Of a stretch of 64,000 bases of DNA, positions 32,474 through 44,806 are shown piece by piece; positions within the stretch are counted from its first letter, which is position 1, and the number at the start of each line of letters is the position of its first letter. The notes under the pieces were generated by a model. The model did no database searches and was not told the origin of the DNA. It saw only the letters and a list, made by a program, of their open reading frames with translations. The DNA comes from Novakomyces olei (lineage: Eukaryota; Ascomycota; Novakomycetes; Novakomycetales; Novakomycetaceae): assembly GCA_016906335.1 (NCBI GenBank), contig JADEYG010000001.1, forward strand, positions 930,001 to 994,000, read 5' to 3'. Position numbers and translations under genes: made by a program.

Positions 32474-35400
32474 TTATTGACTCCATTGTGTTTGTGCTCC
32501 CGTTAAAGACCGATGGGAATCCAATCGGAACGTATTAAAGTATCCGCCGCTGATAACTGCGCTGCCGCTTGTTGGCTTTTCCAGCACTTTTGGCTCCGTT
32601 TTCCCACTCAACTCGAGTGCGTTTGAGGATAGTGAGGGCGATAAAGCCGGTGTTGGTGATACTGAGCATTCGTTCTGGGCACCTTCGTTCCGCTGCATCG
32701 TCGGCGGCAGATCTACCGCGGCTTGGCGCCGAGCTAAACTGTCTCTGTACAGAATTTCCGACTTTTTCTTTACCTTGCTGACAGAAGGACGCACCACTGG
32801 TTTCTCATACAAATTAGAATTAGTGTCTAGTCCTTGCCCTTCTTTTGCGTTTATTTCCGTTCCGATTGCTTCTTTTTCACTTGTTTTTGTTTTGTTTGCT
32901 TCGGTTTCGTTGGCTTCTTTCCCATTTGCTTCTGCCCCTTCTCCATTTTCATTGCCCTCTCGAACCAGTTCGGCTGGATAGGCAAATGTAAACGGCAGTA
33001 TAGCGCTGTACGGGACCTCCATCAATAAACCCGACGGCAGTTCCAGCAGTAGTGTTTCCTCAGACACATTGTTAGCATGAACCATGCCGGCAAACGTTTC
33101 CCCCGCGACAGCTCCCTGGGCCAAAGATCCCCCGACTAATGTGCTAGCAAAATGGTACTCTGGTCCGGCGCTCTTAATCGCGGCCACAATCTCCTTGGGC
33201 CGATGGTACCTGCAAAAGTACTCGACGGTGCCCGCTGCGGCACCGGACTTTAGGCTGGCTGCCCGGCAATAAACCCCGGCCATAGGAGCACAAGTGCCAT
33301 GAAAGGCTCGTGTGCATCGCGGAGAAGAGCACTGGAAACAGGCTCCCTTGATTTGCCTGCAGTACATACATCTCAGCCTGAACCGGGCCGGATCAATATC
33401 GCCCAGGCCACACACGACCTGCTGCTCTTGATCAGTTGCCGCCACAAAAGTCTCTGGCACATGATTCGCACAGGCAACATGTACACGCTTACGCAAACCC
33501 GGCGCCTGCCCAGGCTGCTGGCCTTGTGCCTCCAGCATCTGCTCGTACGCTATTGTATTCGGACACAGGGGGCAGTTGCTCTCGATTTTCTTTGGCTTTT
33601 TGACCTCCACTTTGGCTGACATTTGCTGTTTTAAGCCGCGTTTTCTTTTGTTATTGTTATTACCAACGTTTTTATCATTACTTTTATCATTATTTTTACC
33701 GCTTTCGTCGGTCAGTTCCTTGGCCTCGTTGACGCGCTGCAGTATATCATTCATATCGATAGAGACGGCGTCCGTAATACACTCACACTTTTTCGCATTC
33801 ATACCGTAAGCGATCCAATCATCAGTGGCGAAATTGACACTCTCTGCACAGTTGTATCCCAGGTTATACCCGGAGTGATACCCATATGGAAAAGTGATAA
33901 CAAACTCGTTTTGGTAGTGGACCAGCCTGTTGACCTTGATGCCATGAGCCTCGATTGTCTGTGGACTGATGCCAAAGTTTTTGTGCCTCATAAACTGACT
34001 GCACCGTTTAGCGTCGCCAGGGAAAATCTGGCGGACAAAGGCTTCAAAACGCCGAGCGTCTTTTTGCGGAATCGAGTACCACTGCTTGGGGGCGCCGAAA
34101 TGTATATAGTTTATAGAATAAAGATCCATGTCCTCCACGTGCCAGGAAAAAGTTGCCTTCCACATGCCAAAGTACAGGTAGGAAGTATTCACACCGGGAA
34201 GACTAATCCTTAACCGATTCAGCAGATTATCCAAGTGCGCAACGTTCCAGTACTTTGTCCGCTCATCGAACAGTGATCCAGGCATATCCGCACCGTACAG
34301 CGGACTGCTATAAGTTAAGGTTTTCCAGTATATACGTTCTAGTTCTTTCATTCTGTCGGGCGTGAACTCTGCACTATCGTAGAAACGGTAATCAAAGTCT
34401 TGCCATTTCGCCTCCGATTTGACTCGAGACTTTGGGCCCCGTTTCCTCTCTTTTAAGGGGCAAGAAATGGAGTCGCTCGACGCTGGAATTTGCTCCTTAC
34501 TCTGCCCAGCTTTTGTATCATTCGCAATCCCATTCTCTTCCTCTTTTACTTGTTCCCCTTTTACTTCTGCCTCTTTTACTTGTTCCTCTTTTACCTTTTC
34601 CTCCTTTATTTGTTCCCCCTTTACTTGTTCCCCCTTTACTTTTTCTACCTTTGCCTCGTCCCTTGTCTCTTCGTCCCTTGCCTCTTCCTTTGCTCCCTCT
34701 TTACCTTCGCCTTTACCCTCACTCGCAGGCGGTGAAGGAATCTGACATTCACCGGTACCCGTACCGGGATGTGAATCTGTAAAATCGTCAGGCTCCTGTC
34801 CCGCGGTTTCTCCTGCAGCACGCCTACTTCGACGTGTCCGACGCGCTGCTACGGGGCTAGCGGCACTGCTGTTCCGCAGCTGGCCGCGACGAGCTGGAGG
34901 CTGATGGTGTGGCTCCTCACATAATCGCCGCCAGTCAGCAATATCATAGGTCCGCTGCCTTTGGAACAGCGTCTGTCTAAAACAACCCTGGCTGCCTGTG
35001 ATGACTTGTTCGATCGGGTTCTTGCAGCGGACGCTCCTTACTTTCTCCCCAAGGTCGGGCAACAAATCCACCCACTCTTTTGGCGGGACGACTTTGACGA
35101 TTCCCGATTGCATGCCGTACGAGTTTATCGCGTCAATAAACCGAGCGAAATCCTTAAACTGGTCCATAGTCTGCCGTTAGCACACAATACTAGAATAGAG
35201 CAATAAAGAGCACAAAAGAGGTTAATGTAAAAGTCTAAATGTAAAAGGCTAAATGTAAACGGGCAAAAATAGACAGTACAACGCCGAGTCTTTGGCTGCC
35301 GTGCCTTGCGAAATTTATAAAGCTTACCGGTTTAAACACAGGCACTCCTCCACCGTCCCAATAATGATCAGGTTCGATTGTAAAAGCAGGTTGAGTATGA

Positions 35401-35489
35401 TCCTGCCCAGACGGCTCAGCGTCCGTGCCAAGATCAGGCGGGCGAGCGCTGCCTAGTGGCGGCGGCTCTTGGCTCTGATCTAGTAACAT
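32474..35489 (-). CDS. KDM4-type histone demethylase (JmjN, JmjC, extended PHD)
   Basis: Exons 35489-35328 and 35170-32474 join to 952 aa. The junction rebuilds the JmjN motif (GVPVFKP then TMDQFKDF), and the acceptor is GCTAACGGCAG. JmjN is at about 48-90. JmjC at about 330-510 keeps the Fe(II) ligands: HVE at about 398-400 and the distal His in YHSGYNLGYNC at about 485, a spacing close to that of human KDM4A. The 2-oxoglutarate-contacting Lys is likely in GAPKQWY. Activity on H3K9/K36 methyl marks is therefore plausible but inferred. An extended PHD-like Cys/His module spans about 586-714 (NCPLC through CRYHRPKE). A Lys/Glu/Val repeat (about 205-265) sits between JmjN and JmjC. No C2H2 fingers like those of Rph1/Gis1 are present. 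Confidence 0.9.
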
Positions 35490-36205
35490 TTGTGAAAAGA
35501 TACTCTTTAAATATAATCCCCAAGAAAAAGCCGGCCGAATAACCGTTTGCTTCTACGGATCGCTTTTAGAACCGCAAAACATCGGGCAGAAGCGGCCGCT
35601 TAAATGCTCGTGCGAGACTGTGGCAAAGCAGTTCCTCTACGCTCGATTATGGGTCATTCGAGTAAAGGGAACCGGTAACGTATGATCTGATCATGAGACA
35701 GTTATTACGTGGGGCAGGCATACAATAAACTACAAGAAAACCCTGACTGATAAGCTGATTTTGTATGCTCTAATAATGCACAGTTGCCTTTGCGTGCGAG
35801 AATAATACTTAATTATAATTATAGATATTTATACTGTTTTTCCTACACCTGATTGATTGCTTAGCTGGAAAGAGTATAAATTTATGTGTATAAACCGGTG
35901 CACTTTAACTGTATTTACCGGCAAAAATTTAGCGTCTGACTATAGACAGAGAGCCATATAAAAAAAATGGCATATAACAAACTGACATATAGACAAATTG
36001 ACATAGACACAAATATTCATATAGACAAGTAGCCATATTGGCCCTACCGTAACTGCAACTATACTTAGCATGCATATTCTTGACTCAAGTACTTGTCGTA
36101 CAGATGAAACAATGCCAGTTGAAAACGTCTTGATTCGATGCAAGAGCATTGTAAGGATAATAATATTAATTCTACCAAACTCGCCTATAATTTTGGCTCA
36201 TGTTT
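35490..36205. other. Intergenic region between JmjC gene and YME2
   Basis: Upstream region of the demethylase and 3' flank of YME2. AT-rich; no frame, repeat array or RNA gene that I can support. Confidence 0.6.
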
Positions 36206-38899
36206 CTAGGCTGCATTTCTCAACAGTCCTTTAAGACGCGCTGCCTCTGTTTCCAATTCTTCGATACGCGCCTGACTCTCATTCAATTTTGTCACCAGAT
36301 AAATAACGCGTTTCGCGAGCCCTCCGGTAGCATTGGATATCTTTCCGATCAGAGTAAGCTCAGCCTCGTAGCTTGTTATCTTGCTACTCTCTGCCACGCG
36401 CATTTCGTCATTGTGTGCCAGTTCCATTCGTGATGCAAAGACTGGATCATGATAAAGTCGTTCAAAGGCTGCCTGATAAACAGGACGACCTGCTTTTATA
36501 AGCGAGGGCCGGCCGCCTTTGTCCACAATACTGATCAAATCTGCTTCAGCCAAGTCGTTCACAACTCCAGGATTTTTGTTAATGACGGGGTCTAATACCA
36601 GTTCATTATACCGAATCTAGAGTAAGCAATTTCTGAAGAAAATAATTAATAGAGAGAAGAAACTTGATGAGATTCAATATAAAAAAAGATATGTAAAATA
36701 AAACTATGCGAAAAAACGTGATAAAAAAAGCTTGATCTCAATCATGGCAATAATGAAAAATTTTGTTTAATTGATAGTAATCATATTTTCATACCATTCC
36801 CTTCTCGGCTAGTCCTTTCAGCATGACCCAAGCTTGCCGCGTTGTCCAATGCGGCTCCTTGCCTTCTTGTTCTGTGGAAAAGTACAATTTAACTATTTCT
36901 GATGTCGCTTGCTGAATTATTCCATCAACAGCTTCACTCGGCGATTCGCCGGCCCGTAATCGTTGAACAAAGTAGTCCAAATCTGTTAAACGGCCTCCCA
37001 GCAGCTTTATCGCACCAGAAAGCTCGTTTTCCGAAACTGCTCCAGGTGGGTACATATCGGGCTCGCCGTCTTTATTTTCATCACTATCCTCCTTATCTGC
37101 CGTTGCCTCCTGGTAAGCTTTAGAGAGGCGATTGCGAATGTAGTCCATTGCCACTTGTGGTGGAGCATCGCCTAGAGTGATAGTTCGAAAAACCCTGCTT
37201 GGAAGCGCTGTTTTTAATTAGTATTAGTGATTTAATAGCTTTTCAATAATTGTATTCAGCTGGCCAATTTAATATTCTTTCTTTTTTTTTCTTCTCTTCT
37301 TTCCCTCTTCATATTTGCTATATTCTCTTAATAAATACCTTTTGTGAGTTTCTTTTGGTAAGAAAGATCAGTGCTTAGGAAAATGACATGCGCAATATTG
37401 GCTTCGACAAGAAGAGCCGCCCACGAAGAAATTGCATCATAAATTGCGTCCCCCTCATTGGCCTTGAACATGAAATTGTCGACGATAACAACGGGCCGAC
37501 GTTCTGGATGTGCCTCCAAATATTGTTCAGGTCTGCCATCTGTACTCGTGTAGTCCTGTAATGCCACGGATTTAAGGGCACTAGCTGTTCTCTCAAGTAT
37601 TTTACGCAACTGGCCGTCCAGTGTCTCGCTCAGTTTTACATTTTGGCCAGTCATAGCTTCAGCAATCGCGTTAGTGTTGCTTAAAATAATGAAATTATGC
37701 TGTTATGACACATACCTTGAACGCCCATATCAAGCATAGATGATATAGAGTTCATCCAAGAAAACAGTGGACGATATCCAACTTGATTTGCTACCGCTTT
37801 TATTGTTGCCGTATCGCCACGAGCAGATATTACCGGTTCACAGTCGAATAGGAGAAGTCTGGAGGATTAGACTCGAGATGTTGCAGCAAATTAAAGAAAA
37901 GAGTCAAAGTTACAAAAGAAATAAAAAAAATAAAGTTAATTTAAAAAACGAATAAAAAGTGGGAACGGTAATAGCCATAATCCAAAGAATCACAAGCCGA
38001 CTAGCACAGCAGAGTGAACTCAGGGCTGCAAAGTAGACTTACTTTTTTCTATTCCGCAATGCATTATTCAATACTAGCTCTCTTTTCCCCGAGCCTCTAG
38101 GGCCCTGCACGATAATAAAACTGTCCTGTGTGTCGCCGATCCACGATTGTAACTTTTCAACGCTTTCCGATCTCTCGAATAATTGTACAGTAGAGTTAGA
38201 AGTATCGCCGCGCATTAAAGGCTTCAAAAAATCGAGGGTATTACGGTAAAGCCATTGGAAAAGCCTCGTTTCCTGAATAGAGAAGCTGTGATCGATTTTC
38301 CCCTCAATAAACCATTCCCGTACAGGATCGAATAAACTGGCAGTAATGACACCAAAGATAGCCACTAGAGCGGGGAGCACAATACGGGGATGGTTGACCA
38401 GCCAAGACCAAATTTCATGAGTACGCACGCTTTTCTCATATACAACTCGAAGAACTCCTCCGTGTAATTTTGCTCCATGCAAACAGGCAGCGGCAGTGGC
38501 GGCAGCCCTAAGGCTAGAGTATTGTAGCAATGCTGATTTATCCGATAAGGAGATGTCTCGAAGTTTGCCGTATTGTCGAAAGAGCTGGTATTAGTAAAGT
38601 ATAATTAGAAGAAATAGAAAAATTAGAAAAGGAGACGCGCCAACTAAAGAGAAGGGGAAACGAATATGTTAAACTAACCAGTATGAAAACAACTTTTATT
38701 AAAGAAACTTACTTCGTATAAATCTTCACTTGTAATGGGCTCCTTGATACCACTAAAATCGACACGCACTCGGCTGCTAGGAAACCGGTTCAAATCCTCA
38801 ATCCAAGGATTGCCCTAACATTAATCATTTGAATCAATAAACCAAGCCAAATTAAACCCAAACATTAAAAAAAAATTAAAATTAAAAATAAAATTAAAA

Positions 38900-38932
<33 letters not shown>

Positions 38933-39531
38933 AAAGCAAAAAAGCAAAAAAGCAAAAAGATGAAAAAAAAAAATGCGGCTTATAAAGACAAGAATACTAT
39001 CTTTGGGTAAGTGCACAATACCTTTACAGCGAAAGCTCGTATGCGTTGTAGGGGATTAAACCAAGGAGACAAGTGTTTATCAGAGAGTAGCTGACAAATT
39101 CTGTCTACCGTACCTCCATCCTTGGCCACTGAGATTTTGACAAACATGCCTCCGTCCTTGTATCGCGGGTATTCGGCGACTACAGTTGCTGAAGTCTCGG
39201 CCCTTTCCGCTTCTTCTGGTATAATTTTCGTGAGAGCATCTTTCACAAAAGAGCCAACGCGTAGACTATTGGCCCAGCTTCGAAGATCCCATGCAGAAAA
39301 CTTTATGGGGAAAACATTGTCTACATAAATCAAAGCCTCGCCTTCACGGACGGGGATGCGGCCGCTAATAATACTGTTCTGCACAGGATTGGTATTTTGC
39401 CCTGTACCGCTGTGGGAGAAAATGCTCAACCGTCGTACAGACCATAGCTGAAACCCTTTAGTCACAGACGGACTTTTAATGCTTCGAGCAAAGTGCCTTG
39501 ACGATCCAGATCGCAGAGTACTTAGCATCAT
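36206..39531 (-). CDS. YME2: Mitochondrial inner membrane protein Yme2 (RNA12, mitochondrial escape protein 2)
   Basis: Seven inferred exons (39531-39022, 38814-38713, 38584-38043, 37858-37716, 37656-37339, 37207-36795, 36616-36206) join to 812 aa. Yme2 is an integral inner-membrane protein affecting nucleoid structure and mtDNA maintenance. The Arg/Ser-rich N-terminus looks like a transit peptide. An RRM-like domain crosses exons 1-3 (AFAVKGNPWIEDL, LFRQYGKLRDI). One transmembrane helix (IVLPALVAIFGVITASLF) precedes a P-loop domain with GPRGSGKRE and the following strand LLLFDCEPV. The block VVIVDNFMFK, then NIAHVIFLS, matches the family. A coiled-coil-like Glu/Leu tail closes the protein. 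Six introns in one gene is the densest in this window; all phases agree. Intron 1 holds A-rich simple sequence. Confidence 0.9.
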
Positions 39532-39899
39532 TGTTCATGACGTAGTGCTTCAATCCTAAACGAAGGGTCAATACAATATTAATATGAAAATGTACGACAC
39601 ATATATTAATACCGACTATATTTGCGTTACATTATTGCTCATATATACAAGTGCCACATTAATGTATGGGTAATAAAAATACATCTCAATAAATAGACAT
39701 CACAAATAAATAGACATATTCTACTGCAGTTCACGACACTAATCTACAGCACAAACACTTCACGTCAGGCTTGCTGTATACCAAACAAGTGTGCAAAAAA
39801 TTACGCGACTCGGAGAGCTGGTCAAATGTGGAACAAATTAAATAACAGACAAATCAAACGAATTACAAACTCAAATGAAATACAGATCCAAAAGAATTA
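39532..39899. other. Short gap between YME2 and the aminopeptidase
   Basis: AT-rich sequence containing the YME2 promoter and aminopeptidase 3' end. A TAAATAGACAT word is repeated. Nothing else seen. Confidence 0.55.
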
Positions 39900-42800
39900 C
39901 TACTTGTGATTCTCAAAGTATGAGTGCAACACGTCCGTGTCACGTTCAAGCCAGTTTAGTCGGGCATTGTCCATGTCCAGGGCCTGTGCAAGCACAGATT
40001 TGTAGACATGAGTATCCTTGTCGCTGAAAAACTCTTCAATTTCCTTGACAATGGCTCGATCTGCATGCTTGTTGACAATACCGCGTACAAAGCGAATAGC
40101 CACAGTATTACTGCTGCCCACACGTTTCCATACGGCTTCGTAATTGTCTCGGAAATAAGCCCACGTAAAGTCCCTAGCCTTTATATTGGCACTAAGCCCG
40201 AGGAAAGGTACATGAATATCCTGGAGCAAAACGGCATCACTAAGAGCAAAGTCGAGTAAAGCTTTCCAAAGGGGCTCCGACTGAGCTGCGGTCAGAGCTG
40301 CTAATGTAGCATCCTTCATATCAGACGTCGGGGCAGTCTTATAGAGCTGAAGAACTTGGTCAAACGCTTCTTTGCCGCCGGTACGAACAACGCTGGAGTA
40401 CATTACGCGACGAACATCAGCTGAAACTGACTCTTGGTCGCCCGCGAAAAACCTTGCAAATTTTTTCTGCATTGCTTCAATTACATGGGCATCTTTAGCA
40501 GAGACAGCAAGCTGAATCATCGAGGCACGCAGCCTTCTTGTCAGCTCATCGTCGCCCTCGCGAGGCTCAAGACCCAACTCTTTAACTTTTGCAGAGATCA
40601 ATTTGGCCGTGAATTGCTGTACACCAGTCTGCACGGCCTCGTCCTTGTACCACGTAGATTTAATGGCAGCAATGCAACTAGCGATGCTCTCCCATACATG
40701 ATAGGCTGATTCCTTGTTGAAATACTGCAGAAGAGTAAGAAGTGCTACCGTGTCGGAGAGACCACTCTGAGCCATGTCCACCGCGTCTGACAAAAGGCCA
40801 ATCCGATCGGCTGTGCTCAATACTTTGCCCGACTGCACAACACCTCCAAGCTTTTGTAGACTATCGAGATCATAGTTAATACGGTAGAAACCGGTGCGAT
40901 CCTTGTTGAAAATGAGTGTAGATCCATCAGAATCGAGAGTGATTTGTTTTGTAGCAAATAAATCGGTTTTCACCGGGTTAGCAGTCGCGTCTACTACTTC
41001 TAGTGGAATTTGCCTTGACGTTAGAACGTGATTTGTACGTAGATAAAAATTATATACAGAAATATATAAACAGACACATATTATAGCAAAAAGAAAAGTG
41101 AACAAAACAATATAATAAAAGAAAGGTTAGACAAAAAGTCAGGTAATGAAATGAACAAAAGAACGGGAGCGAAGAAATTGAATCCAATTAAATAAACAGC
41201 TATTTCTTACCAAATGACTTGATCTTCGTCCCGTTTCACGTCTCCCGTGACAAGGTACCGGCTTTGCCGGAGAGTCAATTTCCCATCAGATTCTGCGACA
41301 TTGACAACAGGGTAGCCAACTTGTTTGATCCAAAGGCGCATAAAAGTTTCCACGTCAGTTTTAGAGACATGAGCAAGAGCTTTCCACAGATCCTCTGTTT
41401 CTGCGTTTCCGTACTTGTGAGCTGACAAGTACTCGGCAACACCATCCAAAAAGGTTTTCTCGCCCAGATACTTGGCCAGCATTCGGATACAGCTACCGCC
41501 CTTGAGGTATGAAATAGCATCAAAGGCCTGTTCTATTTCCTCGGCTGATTTGACTGGGACCTGAACAGGGTGACTGCCGCGTACCGAGTCTAGCGCAAGT
41601 GCAGGCTGCGTCGAGTCCAATACAAATCCGTCCCAGATTCTCCAGTCTATTGGTTAGATACTCTGAGTAAAACGAATAAAAAGGGAATATATATATATAG
41701 TATTTCAACATGTTTTTTACTTTTTTAAATTATTTTTTATTTTATTCTTGATTTTATTCGATTTTATTTGTTGTAAATCATACCTGGATGAAGGTAGTTA
41801 ACAGCGTACCACCCGACCCAAGTGGCAAAGCTCTCATTCAGCCAAAGCGCGTCCCACCATTGCATGGTGACCAAGTTACCAAACCACTGATGTGCCAATT
41901 CATGGGCAACAACATAAGACGCTCTCTCTTTTTGATCCCCAGAAGACGTCTTTGGATCGTGCAATAGTACGGAAGAGCGGTAAGTTATAAGGCCCCAGTT
42001 TTCCATTGCACCGTGAGCAAATTCGGGAATAGCTACCATTGAAGCAGCAGGCAGGGCGTAAGGAATCTTGAAGACACGTGAAAAAAGCTCCAAAATCTGT
42101 GTGGCTTCATGCAGAGCAAAAAGACCAGATTCTTTAAGGCCCGGAGTCGTATAGACCCGGACCTGTACTGGCTTCCCATGGTACAAGGGCTCCTTTGTAA
42201 AGGCTTCAACATACTCGAGTTGGCCAACCACAAATGCCAGGAGGTACGTGCTCATAATTGGAGTCGTTTCAAAGTAGACTCTTTTCACAGTAGCGACATC
42301 GGTCTTGTTTTCCACCTTTCCCTCTACTTTGCCCTTTACTCGGTTTCGCTCCAAATTATCCTCGACCTGGCCTTCCGCATTACTATCTACTTTAGCCTCC
42401 ACCTTTCCCCGCACGTGTCCTTCCACTTTGCCCTCGATTTTGCCTTCAATCTTTCGCTCGGTCTTTAGGCCCTTATGACGGTCTTGATCTCCGCTATGGA
42501 CCTCGCGTGGCGAAAGCGATTCAAGCAGATGAACATGGGACGGATGAGGCTCGCGTGCAGACGCCGTCGGCATGTTGGATAGCGCTGTCCACTGTTTAGG
42601 GACGACAAGCGATACGTCTAGAATTAGACAATGTCCGCATCGATAGTAATTCAAAAATAATTTAAAATTTAAAAATAATAAAAAAATAAGAAAATTAAAG
42701 AATAAAATCATAAAATCATAAAATCAAATCAAATTAAATCAAATTAAATTAAATTAAATTAAATTAAATTAAATTAAATTAAATTAAATTAAAAAAGAAT

Positions 42801-43379
42801 AATAAAAAATAAAAACGAATAATCAATTTGTTTTTATATTTAATCGCTTACCAAACGTAGCTTTCAACGCTGGCTCGTCAAAGCAGGGAAAACAACGACG
42901 GGCATCAGTTGATTCAAACTGGGTGGAAAACATATACTGTTCACGGCCCTTTGCGTCGTGGTACTTGCTGCGATAAAACCCGCACATCTGCCATTAGCAA
43001 AGGCAATAAATTCGCATTCGTGTACAAAACTAACCTTGTTATTAAGTTCGCCCGTAAACAACAAGAGCAGAGATCCCTTGGTCTTTGCACGCAGGGTTTC
43101 CGGGAACACGAGTTTCAGTTCTTGCCGGCGCTCGTCTGCGTCAATGCGGGAAGCATGCAGCTGCTGCTCCAGCTTTGTGCCGACAGCACCAAAAACGGCG
43201 GTACGTACATGCACTTCATGAGCATTAAGCGTAACACTCTCTGTATCCTGCTCAATGTCCACGTCAATGATCACACGGCCCTCGTAGACGTAATTGTCCA
43301 GGTCGAGATGTAAGATGTCCAGTACATAATGGCGCGGCCTGACTGACGTAGGCAGAACTTGTGCTCCTTCGACCCCCAT
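39900..43379 (-). CDS. APE2: M1 zinc aminopeptidase (Aap1/Ape2/PSA type) with an inserted charged repeat
   Basis: Exons 43379-43035, 42987-42852, 42617-41784, 41646-41211 and 41013-39900 join to 954 aa. It removes N-terminal residues from peptides. Motifs are GAMENWG (substrate exopeptidase motif) and [10 protein letters not shown] with the third zinc ligand in NESFATW, followed by the ERAP1-like C-terminal helical domain. Spliced exon 2 gives [16 protein letters not shown], the classic M1 block. Relatives are about 850-880 aa. The excess is a roughly 70-residue insertion at about 200-270 made of GKVEGK-type repeats, placed between SNMP and [16 protein letters not shown], which are nearly adjacent in relatives. 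Acceptors are mostly tight (CTAATTCTAG, CTAACCAATAG, CTAACGTCAAG). Whether it corresponds to Aap1 or Ape2 cannot be told. Confidence 0.93.
42716..42794. repeat. (AAATT)n array in aminopeptidase intron 2
   Basis: About a dozen AAATT or AAATC pentamers lie in the intron at 42851-42618. This is the same pentamer as the RVB2/LIN1 array at 25.6 kb. Confidence 0.88.
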
Positions 43380-43886
43380 TTCGTCGGATGTGGAGATTGG
43401 CCCGTTGATTATGACAAGTCTAGTGCGCTAGACAAGTAGCATACGCGACGTAATACGCACAAAAATCTAGTCTATTGACGACGCAACAAGTAGTGGCAAT
43501 AGTATAGGTATACGCGATCAGCTAATATATTATCGGATACGTTGAGAAATTGACTCTTATATAACTTTTATTTAATGTTATTTCTTTGAAATAGTTCTGT
43601 CTTTACATGGATAATTCTGTCTCTACATTACTCGTTGAATTCTTCTCCAAATTCTATATTCTGTGTTGAATTATTTTAATTTATTTTGAAGCTCGAACGG
43701 TTGATATTAACTATCTGACTGTAGAAAAGAATGATAATTCAACATATATGTATACGCGATCAGCTAAAATATTATCAGATATTAGACTATCAGCCAATAT
43801 ATTACAAGACGTAACCAGCAATTGCCATTGCTACGTTAAACTCGCCAAATCATTTACGGCCGCCACTATACAATGGCACTTTTATA
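43380..43886. promoter_or_regulatory. Divergent promoter region with a 32-bp direct repeat
   Basis: The gap between the two divergent start codons is 507 bp. GTATACGCGATCAGCTAATA and its continuation at 43508-43539 recurs at 43750-43781 with 30 of 32 matches. A third, weaker copy follows at about 43786-43810. Repeats in a shared promoter suggest regulatory sites or a local duplication. Confidence 0.6.
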
Positions 43887-44806
43887 ATGGACGTGATCGC
43901 GTACGGAAGGGTGCAGCAGCTGCTGCCCGTCTCGCCGGACGCAATTGATCCCGTCACAGGTCGGATTAATGTTGAAGCGTACGAGTGTGAACTTGAAAAG
44001 AAGGTGGGTGGCATGCAAAGCGGCCGCTTGACTAGAATGGGGGGCGTAAACAGGAGGCGGGCAAAAAAATAAATAAAAAATAAATGAATGAAAAATAAAA
44101 AAAAATAAATTGTCGACTGAGAATTAGAGGATAACTGAGATCCAAATTAAGCAGCGACAATGATGGCTAATTGTTATAGAAACAGGCTCTTGTGCGCCTG
44201 GGAGCCGATTACTTGAGACCGCCCGGAGTGTCACGTACTATGAACGAGGAGCAGAGGCATCGTGAAGCAGTGATGGAAGCAGAAGAGGAACGGCAGCAGC
44301 AGCGGCTGTTTGCTGATGAAACGGACCACGGCCCACACGGCGCAATTGCAGTGGAACAAGCAGATGGGCCAGAGGACGAGTACAATGACCGTGATCTTGA
44401 TAATAGTGTGGAAAATATGGACTCTATGGGCCCGCAAGAGAGTTCATTGATAGAACAGGACGAGGAAAATGATCGCGAACGTCTAAATCATGCTTCTGAC
44501 GCGTCTGATTCGTCTGTAAATCGACAAAGACGCGTTGCTGCCTCACCGCCCATGATCGTCCCAGGGTATTCTAGTCCAAGGCTCTTTTCGCCAGGTCAGC
44601 AACGCGCTGAACGCGTTGCCGTTTCTTCAGACGTGCTTGTTGCCTATAATCTCAATCCCGCGACTGGAGATGAGGTTGGGGGTAGTGATCAAATTGAACG
44701 GGATTTAGATGATGATATTGAAGATGGCAGCTACATTGATGAGCACGATCTCGACGACGATATTGAAGCAGGAGATTCTGAAATGGACCAAGACAGTTCA
44801 TTATGA
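43887..44806 (+). CDS. Probable APC/C subunit Apc15/Mnd2-like protein
   Basis: Exons 43887-44003 and 44186-44806 join in frame to 245 aa (donor GTGGGT). The junction gives ELEKKALVRLGADYLRPPG, followed by VSRTMNEEQRHREAVMEAEE. The RxxNIxxxGxxWLRPPG...KT pattern followed by a Glu-rich helix is how I remember the fungal Apc15 family, and the strongly acidic C-terminus (DDDIEDGSYIDEHDLDDDIE) fits Apc15/Mnd2. In known species this small subunit of the anaphase-promoting complex modulates checkpoint complex turnover or meiotic inhibition. The match is short and from memory. An unrelated acidic nuclear protein remains possible. The gene is divergent from the aminopeptidase gene. Confidence 0.5.
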
